Positions 55,398-62,859 of a stretch of 64,000 nt of DNA are shown in pieces. The translations under genes were made by a program, and so were the position numbers. The stretch's first letter is position 1, and each line of letters opens with the position of its first letter. The notes beneath the pieces are model-generated. The model made no database searches. It was not told the origin of the DNA and worked only from the letters and a program-made list of their open reading frames with translations. Source of the DNA: Sphingobacterium sp. UT-1RO-CII-1 (GTDB lineage Bacteria > Bacteroidota > Bacteroidia > Sphingobacteriales > Sphingobacteriaceae); NCBI RefSeq assembly GCF_026711005.1, contig NZ_JAPPVJ010000001.1:891799-955798 (forward strand), in the 5' to 3' direction.

Positions 55398-55484
55398 TTA
55401 TAAACAACTGATACAGAAAAGCTTCAATAGAGTCATCTTTGGTAAAAAAACAGAAATAAATTTTTAATCGTCATAAAAAAAAGA

Positions 55485-55492
55485 TACTTTTG
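55485..55492 (+). promoter_or_regulatory. -7 element of the HU promoter
   Basis: TACTTTTG fits TAnnTTTG, with TTTTT at 55461-55465 at 19-bp spacing as the -33 region. It lies 59 bp upstream of the HU start codon. Elsewhere the interval 55173-55551 contains only the possible mutY remnant. Confidence 0.5.
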
Positions 55493-55551
55493 CATCCCCA
55501 AACAGCTGTTGTGTTAAGGGTTGAAAAATAAATAATTACAGTAAAACAGAT

Positions 55552-55836
55552 ATGACTAAAGCAGAAATTATTGCAGAGATCTCTAACAAAACAGGGTTAG
55601 AGAAGGTAGATGTTCAAGAGACAGTTGAGGCATTTTTCAAAGTTGTTAAAAATGCAATGATTAGCGGAGAAAACGTGTATGTTAGAGGGTTCGGTAGCTT
55701 CGTTGTGAAAAGAAGAGCTGAAAAAACGGCACGTAACATTTCAAAAAACACGGCTATTATTATTCCAGCACATTATGTGCCTAGTTTTAAGCCAGCTAAG
55801 ATTTTTGTTGAAAAAGTTAAGCAAGGAAATCAATAA
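55552..55836 (+). CDS. HU family DNA-binding protein
   Basis: This 94-aa HU/IHF-type histone-like protein binds and bends DNA as a dimer. It has the family start MTKAEIIAEISNKTGL and the DNA-arm region VYVRGFGSFVVKRRAEKTARNI near residue 43, ending in FKPAKIFVEKV. It heads a plus-strand run with a TPR protein, a 29-aa ribosomal-type peptide and RNase E/G, a conserved Bacteroidota order. Confidence 0.97.
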   Translation: MTKAEIIAEISNKTGLEKVDVQETVEAFFKVVKNAMISGENVYVRGFGSFVVKRRAEKTARNISKNTAIIIPAHYVPSFKPAKIFVEKVKQGNQ

Positions 55837-55846
55837 ATAGAGACTG

Positions 55847-56683
55847 ATGTTAAATACCAAGCAATTAATAGCAATAGGACTTGTAGTTCTTCTTATGGGA
55901 GGATTATTAGTTCGGCCTATAAAAGGTTTGGTAACTGAAGATAAAGGAAGCGCGAGTTCAGAAACTACGGAAGCTTCTTCGGCCTTTACATTTAAAAGCG
56001 TATCTGAAATTACCAAGCAAAGCATTAGTCCAAGTTTGGCTCAAGAAATCAGTGCGTTAGAGGAACGTTTAAGCCAAGCTGAAGGAGAACAAAAGCTCCC
56101 TTTATTGGAAAAATTAGCACAAAAGTGGGACGATTTAGCTAAATATGCACCACAGGGCTTTATTTATGAGGAGATGGCTAAAATTGCTCCGAAATTTGAA
56201 TATTGGTTGAAGTCTGGCGACGCTTACCGTTCTGCTTATACTAACTTGCAAGATACTGCGATGGCAACAGCATTAAACCGCTATGCGATACAATCTTACG
56301 AGAAAGCTAATGAGTTGGATGGCGGTAGCTTGGAGGCTAAAACAGGGCTGGGAGCTGCTATGGTTACTGGAACAGGAAACCCTATGGCTGGAATAGCCTT
56401 ACTACGTGAGGTTGTTGAAAAGGACCCTAACAATATTCAAGCAAACAGAACTTTGGGATTGTTTTCATTGCAATCTCGTCAATTTGACAAGGCAATTGAG
56501 CGTTTTAAAACGGTTGTCGAGTTAAGCCCAGATGCTGAATCTTATTTTTATTTAGCTACGGGTTATGAAAATATCGGGCTTAAAAGTGAAGCGATTGCTG
56601 CTTTTCAGAAAAGTAAGCAAATGGCTGCTGACCCAACCCTATCACAGTTTATCGATAGACGTATCGAGGAGCTGAGCAAGTAA
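55847..56683 (+). CDS. TPR-repeat protein with N-terminal membrane anchor
   Basis: This 278-aa protein has one N-terminal hydrophobic segment (about residues 7-22, LIAIGLVVLLMGGLLV). A Ser-rich stretch follows, then tetratricopeptide-like helices (about 85-275), with repeats AYRSAYTNLQDTAMATALNR, AGIALLREVVEKDPNNIQAN and DKAIERFKTVVELSPDAESY. TPR domains hold protein partners; the partner is unknown. It starts 10 bp after HU and belongs to its operon. Confidence 0.85.
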   Translation: MLNTKQLIAIGLVVLLMGGLLVRPIKGLVTEDKGSASSETTEASSAFTFKSVSEITKQSISPSLAQEISALEERLSQAEGEQKLPLLEKLAQKWDDLAKYAPQGFIYEEMAKIAPKFEYWLKSGDAYRSAYTNLQDTAMATALNRYAIQSYEKANELDGGSLEAKTGLGAAMVTGTGNPMAGIALLREVVEKDPNNIQANRTLGLFSLQSRQFDKAIERFKTVVELSPDAESYFYLATGYENIGLKSEAIAAFQKSKQMAADPTLSQFIDRRIEELSK

Positions 56684-56718
56684 TTAACATTTTATTAAAA
56701 CATTAAAAACATTAAGCT

Positions 56719-56808
56719 ATGCCAAGCGGAAAAAAAAGAAAAAGACACAAAATGGCTACTCACAAACGTAAAAAACGTTTAAGAAAAAATAGACACAAGA
56801 AGAAATAA
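56719..56808 (+). CDS. 29-aa basic peptide, AURKAIP1/COX24-type (bS22/mS38-like)
   Basis: The gene codes for 29 residues, mostly Lys and Arg, starting MPSGKKRKRHKMATHKRKK and ending with RHKKK. The KRKRHKM.THKRKKRLRKNR pattern resembles the C-terminal motif of the mitochondrial ribosomal protein mS38 (AURKAIP1/COX24) and the mycobacterial small-subunit protein bS22. It is likely a ribosome-associated peptide. It lies 36 bp past the TPR gene, upstream of a terminator and rng. Confidence 0.8.
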   Translation: MPSGKKRKRHKMATHKRKKRLRKNRHKKK

Positions 56809-56847
56809 GCTTGTTCGTCTTTTAGACATTTGTCGACAAAGACATTA

Positions 56848-56893
56848 TACAATCTATGGTTTGACCTTGGGTTAGATTATAGATTGTATTTTT
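56848..56893 (+). terminator. Terminator after the bS22-like gene
   Basis: A 10-bp stem (tacaatctat / atagattgta) with a 21-nt loop, followed by T-rich sequence (tttttc). It separates the HU operon from rng. Confidence 0.75.
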
Positions 56894-56960
56894 CATTAAC
56901 GGGTTTTATGTTTTATCAGGTAGGTACAGAAGCTGTACTAGAGCCTTAAAGAAGTAGCTG

Positions 56961-58514
56961 TTGGTAAAGGAACTAATAATTGATTCAACTCCGGATAAAG
57001 GAGTGACTATTGCTTTACTACAGGATAAACAGCTTGTCGAGCTGAACAGAGAACAGGCAGATAATAATTTTGCCGTTGGAGACATTTATTTAGGGCGTAT
57101 AAAAAAAATTATGCCCGGACTAAATGCTGCTTTCGTAGATGTAGGCTACGAAAAAGATGCGTTCTTACATTATTTGGATTTAGGACCTCAGGTTCAATCG
57201 TTGCTCAAGCTGACTCGTATAGTAAAGAACGGCAGTTATCAAGAGAAACTGCTCAATAGTTTGAAGCTTGAAAAGGATATTGATAAAGCGGGAAAAATTT
57301 CGGACGTTTTAAGTCGGAATGTGCTTTTGCCTGTGCAAATAGCTAAAGAACCGATATCAACCAAGGGACCAAGGTTAAGCTCAGATTTATCTATTGCAGG
57401 TAGGTTTGTTGTTTTGGTGCCATTTTCAAGTACAGTTTCCATATCAAAAAGAATTAAGGGAGGAGCTGAACGAACACGTTTAAAGAAAATAGTTGAGAGC
57501 ATAAAGCCATCAAACTTTGGCGTAATAATTCGTACTGTTTCTGAAGGTAAAGGAGTTGAAGAACTTCAAAAAGACCTTATAGACTTAATATCTAAATGGG
57601 AACTTTTCACTAAACGCCTTAAAGCTGCTGAACCGTCAAATAAAGTATTGGGGGAAATGGATCGTGCGTCAACGATCTTACGCGATATTTTGACTGATGA
57701 GTTCACGCATATACATGTGAATGATGCCGCTTTATTTGACGAAGTCAAGTCATATGTGCAGGAAATTTCACCTGATTTAGAAAAAATAGTAAAGCTATAT
57801 AAGCATAAAGAGCCTATTTTTGAACATTTTGGGGTTGAAAGACAGATTAAGGCTTCCTTTGGTAAAACGGTAAATCTGCAAGGAGGAGCTTACTTAGTTG
57901 TAGAGCATACTGAAGCACTGCATGTAGTAGATGTTAATAGCGGAAATCGTATAGCCAGTAAGGAAAATCAAGAAGAAAATGCGCTTTTAGTAAACAAAGA
58001 AGCTGCGAAAGAGATAGCCCGACAGTTGCGCTTAAGAGATATGGGGGGGATAGTAGTTATCGATTTTATCGATATGCATAAACCTCAAAATAGAAAGGAA
58101 CTGTTTGGTTATTTGAAAGAGTGTATGGCTGATGATAGAGCCAAGCACACCATTTTGCCTCCAAGTAAATTTGGGCTAGTGCAAATAACGAGACAACGCG
58201 TTAGACCTGAAATGAGCGTTGTAACAAATGAAAAATGCCCTTCCTGTGAAGGAACCGGCGAAATAAGGTCAAGTATAGTATTACTTGATGATATTGAAAG
58301 TAATTTAAGTTTTATTCTACAGGAACAAAATGAAAAAGGAATTACGTTATGCGTACATCCCTATATAGGCGCCTACATTAAGTCTGGTTTGTTCTCTAGA
58401 AGGATAAAATGGTTTTTTAAATACGGTCAATGGATAAAAGTAAAAACTGTATCTTCTTATTACCTAACTCAGTTTAGGTTTTTTAATAGTAAAGAAGAAG
58501 AAATAAAGTTGTAA
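56961..58514 (+). CDS. rng: Ribonuclease E/G family protein
   Basis: This 517-aa endoribonuclease processes rRNA and mRNA. It has an S1-like region (about 38-130; VGDIYLGRIKKIMPGLNAAFVDVGYEKDAFLHY), a catalytic DNase I-like part with VVEHTEALHVVDVNSG near 322 and GGIVVIDFIDM near 365 (Asp residues bind Mg2+), and a zinc-link CPSCEGTGEI near 430. The start is TTG at 56961 (MVKELIIDST), the standard N-terminus of this Bacteroidota family; the nearest ATG would remove conserved residues. A strong bidirectional terminator follows. Confidence 0.96.
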   Translation: MVKELIIDSTPDKGVTIALLQDKQLVELNREQADNNFAVGDIYLGRIKKIMPGLNAAFVDVGYEKDAFLHYLDLGPQVQSLLKLTRIVKNGSYQEKLLNSLKLEKDIDKAGKISDVLSRNVLLPVQIAKEPISTKGPRLSSDLSIAGRFVVLVPFSSTVSISKRIKGGAERTRLKKIVESIKPSNFGVIIRTVSEGKGVEELQKDLIDLISKWELFTKRLKAAEPSNKVLGEMDRASTILRDILTDEFTHIHVNDAALFDEVKSYVQEISPDLEKIVKLYKHKEPIFEHFGVERQIKASFGKTVNLQGGAYLVVEHTEALHVVDVNSGNRIASKENQEENALLVNKEAAKEIARQLRLRDMGGIVVIDFIDMHKPQNRKELFGYLKECMADDRAKHTILPPSKFGLVQITRQRVRPEMSVVTNEKCPSCEGTGEIRSSIVLLDDIESNLSFILQEQNEKGITLCVHPYIGAYIKSGLFSRRIKWFFKYGQWIKVKTVSSYYLTQFRFFNSKEEEIKL

Positions 58515-58520
58515 GAAATG

Positions 58521-58551
58521 AAAACAGGGATGAATTATTCATCCCTGTTTT
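58521..58551. terminator. Bidirectional terminator between rng and miaA
   Basis: A perfect 14-bp stem (aaaacagggatgaa / ttcatccctgtttt) with a 3-nt loop. It begins 6 bp after the rng stop, and the miaA stop codon lies within the right arm. Confidence 0.9.
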
Positions 58552-59513
58552 GATATATGAATTATTTCCTGAGTTTGCTCTTTTAGTGTTTCAGACCGTA
58601 ACCAATTAATTTTGACCCCATCTTTTTCCATTTTACGGAAAAAAGTCATTTGTCTTTTTGCATAGCGATGGATTTCTGTTTCTAATTTAGTTAGGAAGCT
58701 TTGTTTGTCTAGCTCTCCGAGAAGAAAAAGCGAAGCATATTTATACTCTAGCCCGTAGTATTGCAGATCTTGATGGCTTGTACCATTATCAATAAGTGTA
58801 ATTACTTCGTCGATAAGTCCCTCTTCTACCCTCTTTTTTAATCTATCACTAATCCTATTCCTTCGATCTTCTACTAGTGGATTTATGCCGAAAACGAGAG
58901 AGGGGTATGTCTTTGTTTTAGCTAAGGTTCGGCTTGTAGTACTTAAATATTCTAGTATTTCAATGGCTCTAATCGTGCGTTTATGTGTGCTAAAGTCAAT
59001 GTTAAAGTCTGGCGGTATTTTATAGGTGTGGGCTTGTTTTATTAGTTCCGGAAGACTAAAATCTTTTAAATAGTCTCGTATTGTATCGTTTTTAGGAATG
59101 TTAATGTAGGGTTGATTTACAAGAAGAGAGTGTAGGTACAGCCCCGTCCCTCCTACTGCTATCGCTTCACTATTGTTATTTCTGATGCTGGTATATGCTT
59201 TTTCAAAATCTTGTTGAAAAAGCGATAGATTGTATTTTTCACCGGGTTCAAGTATATCAATTAAGTGATATGGAATAGTATCATATTCAACAAGATCTTT
59301 ACCTGTCCCTATATTCATTCCTCGATATATTTGTCTAGAATCTACACTGATAACTTCTCCTTTAATTTTTTTTGCTAGATCGACCGCTAATTTAGTTTTA
59401 CCAGAGGCTGTTGGACCTAGAATTATCCATAAAAAACCAGGTGAAAGACTTTCTTTCACCTGGTTTAATTCTTTTGTATACTTATCTGTTATTACAGGGT
59501 GAATTTTGTCCAT
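58539..59513 (-). CDS. miaA: tRNA dimethylallyltransferase MiaA
   Basis: MiaA transfers the dimethylallyl group to A37 of tRNAs reading U-starting codons. The 324-aa protein has the P-loop GPTASGKT at residues 33-40, DSRQIYRGMNIGTGKD near 58 and GGTGLY near 122. The N-terminus has about 28 residues before the fold, more than in E. coli. ATG at 59513 lies in the end of the preceding gene (22-bp overlap); an alternative GTG is at 59459. A full terminator hairpin covers codons 16-28, see 59431-59466. A frameshift or deletion is not seen. Confidence 0.94.
   Translation of the reverse strand: MDKIHPVITDKYTKELNQVKESLSPGFLWIILGPTASGKTKLAVDLAKKIKGEVISVDSRQIYRGMNIGTGKDLVEYDTIPYHLIDILEPGEKYNLSLFQQDFEKAYTSIRNNNSEAIAVGGTGLYLHSLLVNQPYINIPKNDTIRDYLKDFSLPELIKQAHTYKIPPDFNIDFSTHKRTIRAIEILEYLSTTSRTLAKTKTYPSLVFGINPLVEDRRNRISDRLKKRVEEGLIDEVITLIDNGTSHQDLQYYGLEYKYASLFLLGELDKQSFLTKLETEIHRYAKRQMTFFRKMEKDGVKINWLRSETLKEQTQEIIHISKQG
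59431..59466 (-). terminator. Intrinsic terminator inside the 5' part of miaA
   Basis: On the minus strand aaaccaggtgaaag pairs with ctttcacctggttt (14 bp, 5-nt loop) and is followed by U residues: a classical intrinsic terminator. It starts 47 nt after the miaA ATG and 26 nt after the stop of the upstream oxidoreductase gene, so it can end that gene's mRNA while lying within the miaA frame. Confidence 0.8.
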
Positions 59514-60664
59514 TTTTCGTTGCTCGCATTGCTTTCTACCACATTTTGAACAAAAGCCATTCCGCGAACACCATCATCTACTGATGGGAAGTCTAACTCT
59601 TCAGGTGTAGGTGTTCTACCTTCTCTTTTTGCACTTACGGTAGTAGCAAAGTTGCGGTAGATATTGGCAAAAGACTCTAGAAGTCCTTCTGGGTGACCGG
59701 CTGGTATACGGGTATTGTGGGTCGCCATAGAGCTTAATGTATAAGGAGCAGTATAGGCATTCCCTGTTCTATAAAGCTGGCGAGGCTGATCTAACATTTT
59801 AACAATAAGGTTGTTCGGGTCCTCATTCGCCCACTCTAAGCCTCCTTTTTCGCCATACACACGTATTCTGACTGCATTTTCTTCACCGGCTGATATTTGG
59901 GAGGCCATTAAAACTCCTTTTGCTCCTTCTTCAAAGCGTAGAAGAACCGAACCATCATCATCTAATAAGCGTCCTTCTACAAAAGTTGTCAAATCTGCAC
60001 ATACTTCTGTTATCTTTAGACCTGTAACATATTCTGCTAAGTGGGCTGCATGAGTACCTATATCTCCCATTACTAAAGAAAGCCCTGATTTTTTAGGGTC
60101 AGCGCGCCAAGCAGCTCCTGCGTTACCTTCGCGTTCAGAAAGACGGCTTAACCAACCTTGTGGGTATTCTACTACAATTTTTCTGATTTTGCCAAAATGT
60201 CCTTCTTTAACCATAGCTTTGGCTTGTTTAACCATTGGGTAGCCTGAGTATGTATGTGTTAAGCACAAAGTACGTCCTGTTTTTTCTACAATGTTTTTTA
60301 GTTCTTTTGCCTCATCTAAAGTAACAGTCATAGGTTTTTCTATAACGACATCGAAACCATTTTCCATTGCCATTTTTGCAGGGGCAAAATGTAAAAAGTT
60401 AGGTGTTACTATTGTTAAGAAGTCCATGCGTTCCCCTTCAGGAAGAAGAGCCTCTTTAGCGATCATTTCTTCGTAATTAGCATAAACTCTATCTTGGCTG
60501 ACAAAAAGTTCCTCTGCCGATTCTTTCGAAATCTGCGGGTCTACACTAAATGCACCACATACTAATTCTATCTTCCCATCCATGAAAGCAGCTATACGGT
60601 GAACGGCGCCAATAAAAGCATCTTTACCACCGCCAACCATACCCATGCGTAATTTACGTTTCAT
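59492..60664 (-). CDS. Gfo/Idh/MocA family oxidoreductase, cytoplasmic
   Basis: This 390-aa NAD(P)-dependent oxidoreductase lacks an export signal. It has the Rossmann motif GMVGGGKDAFIGAVHRIAAF near residue 9, DVVIEKPMTVTLDEAKEL near 118 with the family lysine, and GDIGTHAAHLAEYVTGL near 200 in the substrate domain. The KDAFIGAVHR form is typical of the Bacteroidota inositol or levoglucosan-like sugar dehydrogenase group, but the substrate is open. Its stop overlaps the miaA start by 22 bp. Confidence 0.9.
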   Translation of the reverse strand: MKRKLRMGMVGGGKDAFIGAVHRIAAFMDGKIELVCGAFSVDPQISKESAEELFVSQDRVYANYEEMIAKEALLPEGERMDFLTIVTPNFLHFAPAKMAMENGFDVVIEKPMTVTLDEAKELKNIVEKTGRTLCLTHTYSGYPMVKQAKAMVKEGHFGKIRKIVVEYPQGWLSRLSEREGNAGAAWRADPKKSGLSLVMGDIGTHAAHLAEYVTGLKITEVCADLTTFVEGRLLDDDGSVLLRFEEGAKGVLMASQISAGEENAVRIRVYGEKGGLEWANEDPNNLIVKMLDQPRQLYRTGNAYTAPYTLSSMATHNTRIPAGHPEGLLESFANIYRNFATTVSAKREGRTPTPEELDFPSVDDGVRGMAFVQNVVESNASNEKWTKFTL

Positions 60665-60720
60665 AAGTTTTACAGTTTAAGTTCTTTTAAACGATAAATA
60701 TACGCAACTGTACCTGTTTT

Positions 60721-61494
60721 TCATAATGTGATAACTAACTTTTTACTACCAGAGTTTTTTGTTATATATCCATGTGGATATTCTGATTGGAGTTTCGCGA
60801 GGTGTTCGGTACTTAATATATGTATTCTTGTCGTATTGCTAACCCAGAAAGATTGTGGTTCAATTTCTCCTCTTTCGATAAAACCCAGAGTCTGAAGGTT
60901 TGAATCTTGTGACCAATCCCTATCAACATAGGTCATAATATCTCCTGGTTTAAAGTCTCTTTGGAATGATTTTATAAGCTTGGATAGTCCGCCAACAACA
61001 CGATATCCTGCTTTATGACAAAAACGTAAAAGCTCGTAAGAGCGGTAGTCGACAGGCATTTCATTCATACGCCTGCCTCCACTAAATATAGCGATAGACA
61101 TAAGCTCTCCGTTGAGGTATAAACCATACCTGTACTTTCCAGGTAAGGCTACCTGTAGATGATGTTCTTTTTGAAAATCTAGGGAAGCTTTTTTGTCTAT
61201 TCGTGCTACTATTGTTTCACGTGCGTAAATGACTTCCCCCTTTCCAAGCAGTGAATATAGTCGTTTTATGATTTTTGTAGAGCTGCTTAATAGTTGGTCT
61301 ATGTCAATATGAATTGTTTTGGAATTTGGTAAAGAAAAACGTGTTGCTTGTGCTTCTAGATAAATCAGTACGATAAGGTTTATAGTATGAAAATTAATTT
61401 TTATATGCGATTTATTGTCCTCTCGAGCAAAGGGTAAATCTAGCTTACTGACTAATTCATCAATAAAAATATCAATAGATCTTATTGTTTGCAT
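60721..61494 (-). CDS. Conserved hypothetical protein with a phage-homing-endonuclease-type YHLQG-like domain
   Basis: This 257-aa protein has an N-terminal part (about 1-105) that I do not recognise and a C-terminal half resembling the domain attached to phage homing endonucleases. Marks are IYARETIVARI near residue 107, KEHHLQVALPG near 130, LLRFCHKAGYRVVGGLSKLIKSF near 165, MTYVDRDWSQDSNLQTLGF near 198 and a closing FWV. No nuclease motif is visible. It diverges from def by 72 bp and stands alone. Function is unknown. Confidence 0.55.
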   Translation of the reverse strand: MQTIRSIDIFIDELVSKLDLPFAREDNKSHIKINFHTINLIVLIYLEAQATRFSLPNSKTIHIDIDQLLSSSTKIIKRLYSLLGKGEVIYARETIVARIDKKASLDFQKEHHLQVALPGKYRYGLYLNGELMSIAIFSGGRRMNEMPVDYRSYELLRFCHKAGYRVVGGLSKLIKSFQRDFKPGDIMTYVDRDWSQDSNLQTLGFIERGEIEPQSFWVSNTTRIHILSTEHLAKLQSEYPHGYITKNSGSKKLVITL

Positions 61495-61566
61495 TTTAGC
61501 AAAGTTAATATATTCATAATATGGTGTGAGTTTTTATTAATAACTTTGCAAACAAATTTTTCAAGA

Positions 61567-62151
61567 ATGAAATTACCTATAATTGCATACGGAGACCCAA
61601 TTCTGCGTAAGAAAGCAGAAGAAATAGATGAAGATTATCCCGATTTAAAAGAGATAATAGCTAATATGTTTGAGACTATGTATGCTGCGCATGGTGTAGG
61701 GCTTGCTGCTCCGCAAATTGGACTATCTATAAGGTTGTTTGTTGTGGATGCAAGTCCTTTTGCTGAGGATGACGAGGGAGAGGTAGACTCTACTCTGAAA
61801 GATTTTAAAAAGGTCTTTATTAACCCCATAATTGTTGAAGAAACGGGTGAAAAGTGGGCTTTTGGAGAGGGATGTCTTAGTATACCAGATATAAATGAGG
61901 ATGTTATGCGTCCTGAACGTGTCCTTATTAATTATTTAGATGAAGATTTTGAGGAGCATGAAGTAGAACTGACTGGATTAGCTGCGCGTGTTGTTCAGCA
62001 TGAGTATGATCATATTGAGGGGAAGTTGTTTATTGATAGAATTGGTGCTTTGAAAAAAACAATGCTAAAGAACAGATTAGATAACATTTCGAAAGGAATG
62101 ATTAGAGTTGGTTATAAAATGAAATTTCCTAATCCTAAGAAAAAAAGGTAG
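61567..62151 (+). CDS. def: Peptide deformylase
   Basis: Def removes the formyl group from new proteins. This 194-aa protein contains all metal motifs: GVGLAAPQIG near residue 45, EGCLSIP near 100 with Cys, and QHEYDHIEGKLF near 143 with the two His and catalytic Glu. I start it at ATG 61567 (MKLPIIAYGDPILRKKAEEI), the family N-terminus; the longer upstream TTG frame has no conserved extension. A small acidic loop (EDDEGEVDSTLKD) near 68-80 is an insertion common in Bacteroidota. Converges with TRIC gene 2 across 17 bp, with a weak hairpin. Confidence 0.96.
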   Translation: MKLPIIAYGDPILRKKAEEIDEDYPDLKEIIANMFETMYAAHGVGLAAPQIGLSIRLFVVDASPFAEDDEGEVDSTLKDFKKVFINPIIVEETGEKWAFGEGCLSIPDINEDVMRPERVLINYLDEDFEEHEVELTGLAARVVQHEYDHIEGKLFIDRIGALKKTMLKNRLDNISKGMIRVGYKMKFPNPKKKR

Positions 62152-62168
62152 AAAAACTTAACGTATAG

Positions 62169-62771
62169 CTATCTTCCTATAACAGGTAGAGATAGCTTAT
62201 ACTTTACTGCTAAAAGCCGGATAATAAATATTAATAAGGCAGAAACAAAGGCGTTTATTGGTGCTGCAACGCCTAGATAACCGAGTATAACATATAATAT
62301 TGCGCCAGAAAGACATGCTGTCGCGTATATTTCTTTTCTAAAAATTAGCGGAGTTTCATTCATTAAGGTGTCCCTGATGACCCCTCCCATTACTGCTGAG
62401 AACATACCTAAAATAATAGCGGCAATAGCTGTGCTTTCATGTGCTAAAGACTTTTGCACACCTACTATGCAGAAAAAACCAATACCTATAGCGTCGAAAA
62501 AGAATAAGGTTCTAGAAAGTCTATCGAGTTGTTTATTTGCGATTATGGATATAGTGACTCCGATTAATATTGCAATAAGATAATTTCCATCACCAACCCA
62601 GATGGGCCTCAGATTTAAAAATATATCCCGTAGGGACCCCCCTCCTATAGCTGTAACAAAACCTGTAAAAGTTGCCCCAAAAATGTCAATATGCTTACGA
62701 TTAGCTGCCATTGCCCCGGAAATGGCAAAAACCATGGTGCCTAGTAAGTCAATGGTGTAAATCATATTCAT
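62169..62771 (-). CDS. TRIC-type (UPF0126/YicG) membrane protein 2
   Basis: This 200-aa paralogue of the protein at 44698 has about seven membrane segments and two RD-containing repeats: TAIGGGSLRDIFLNLRPIWVGD and AVMGGVIRDTLMNETPLIFRKEIYATA. I set the start at ATG 62771 (MNMIYTIDLLG); ATG 62765 is equally possible, and an upstream TTG that adds 13 residues is unlikely. Its upstream side is the 21-bp repeat array, shared with the rRNA operon. Confidence 0.88.
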   Translation of the reverse strand: MNMIYTIDLLGTMVFAISGAMAANRKHIDIFGATFTGFVTAIGGGSLRDIFLNLRPIWVGDGNYLIAILIGVTISIIANKQLDRLSRTLFFFDAIGIGFFCIVGVQKSLAHESTAIAAIILGMFSAVMGGVIRDTLMNETPLIFRKEIYATACLSGAILYVILGYLGVAAPINAFVSALLIFIIRLLAVKYKLSLPVIGR

Positions 62772-62859
62772 ATCAGGGATTTTTTGAGCAATTATACATA
62801 AAAAAAACAAATGTCCAGTTGTTCCATATATGATGTTTACTGATAAAACGTTGCTTTTA

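Noticed and set aside
61214..61229. Third parS-like sequence (TGTTTCACGTGCGTAA)
   Set aside because: Only the left half matches parS; the right half is lost and it lies inside a coding region, so it is probably chance.
61489..61566. N-terminal extension of peptide deformylase from TTG
   Set aside because: The family begins at MKLPIIAYGDP; the extension has no conserved feature.
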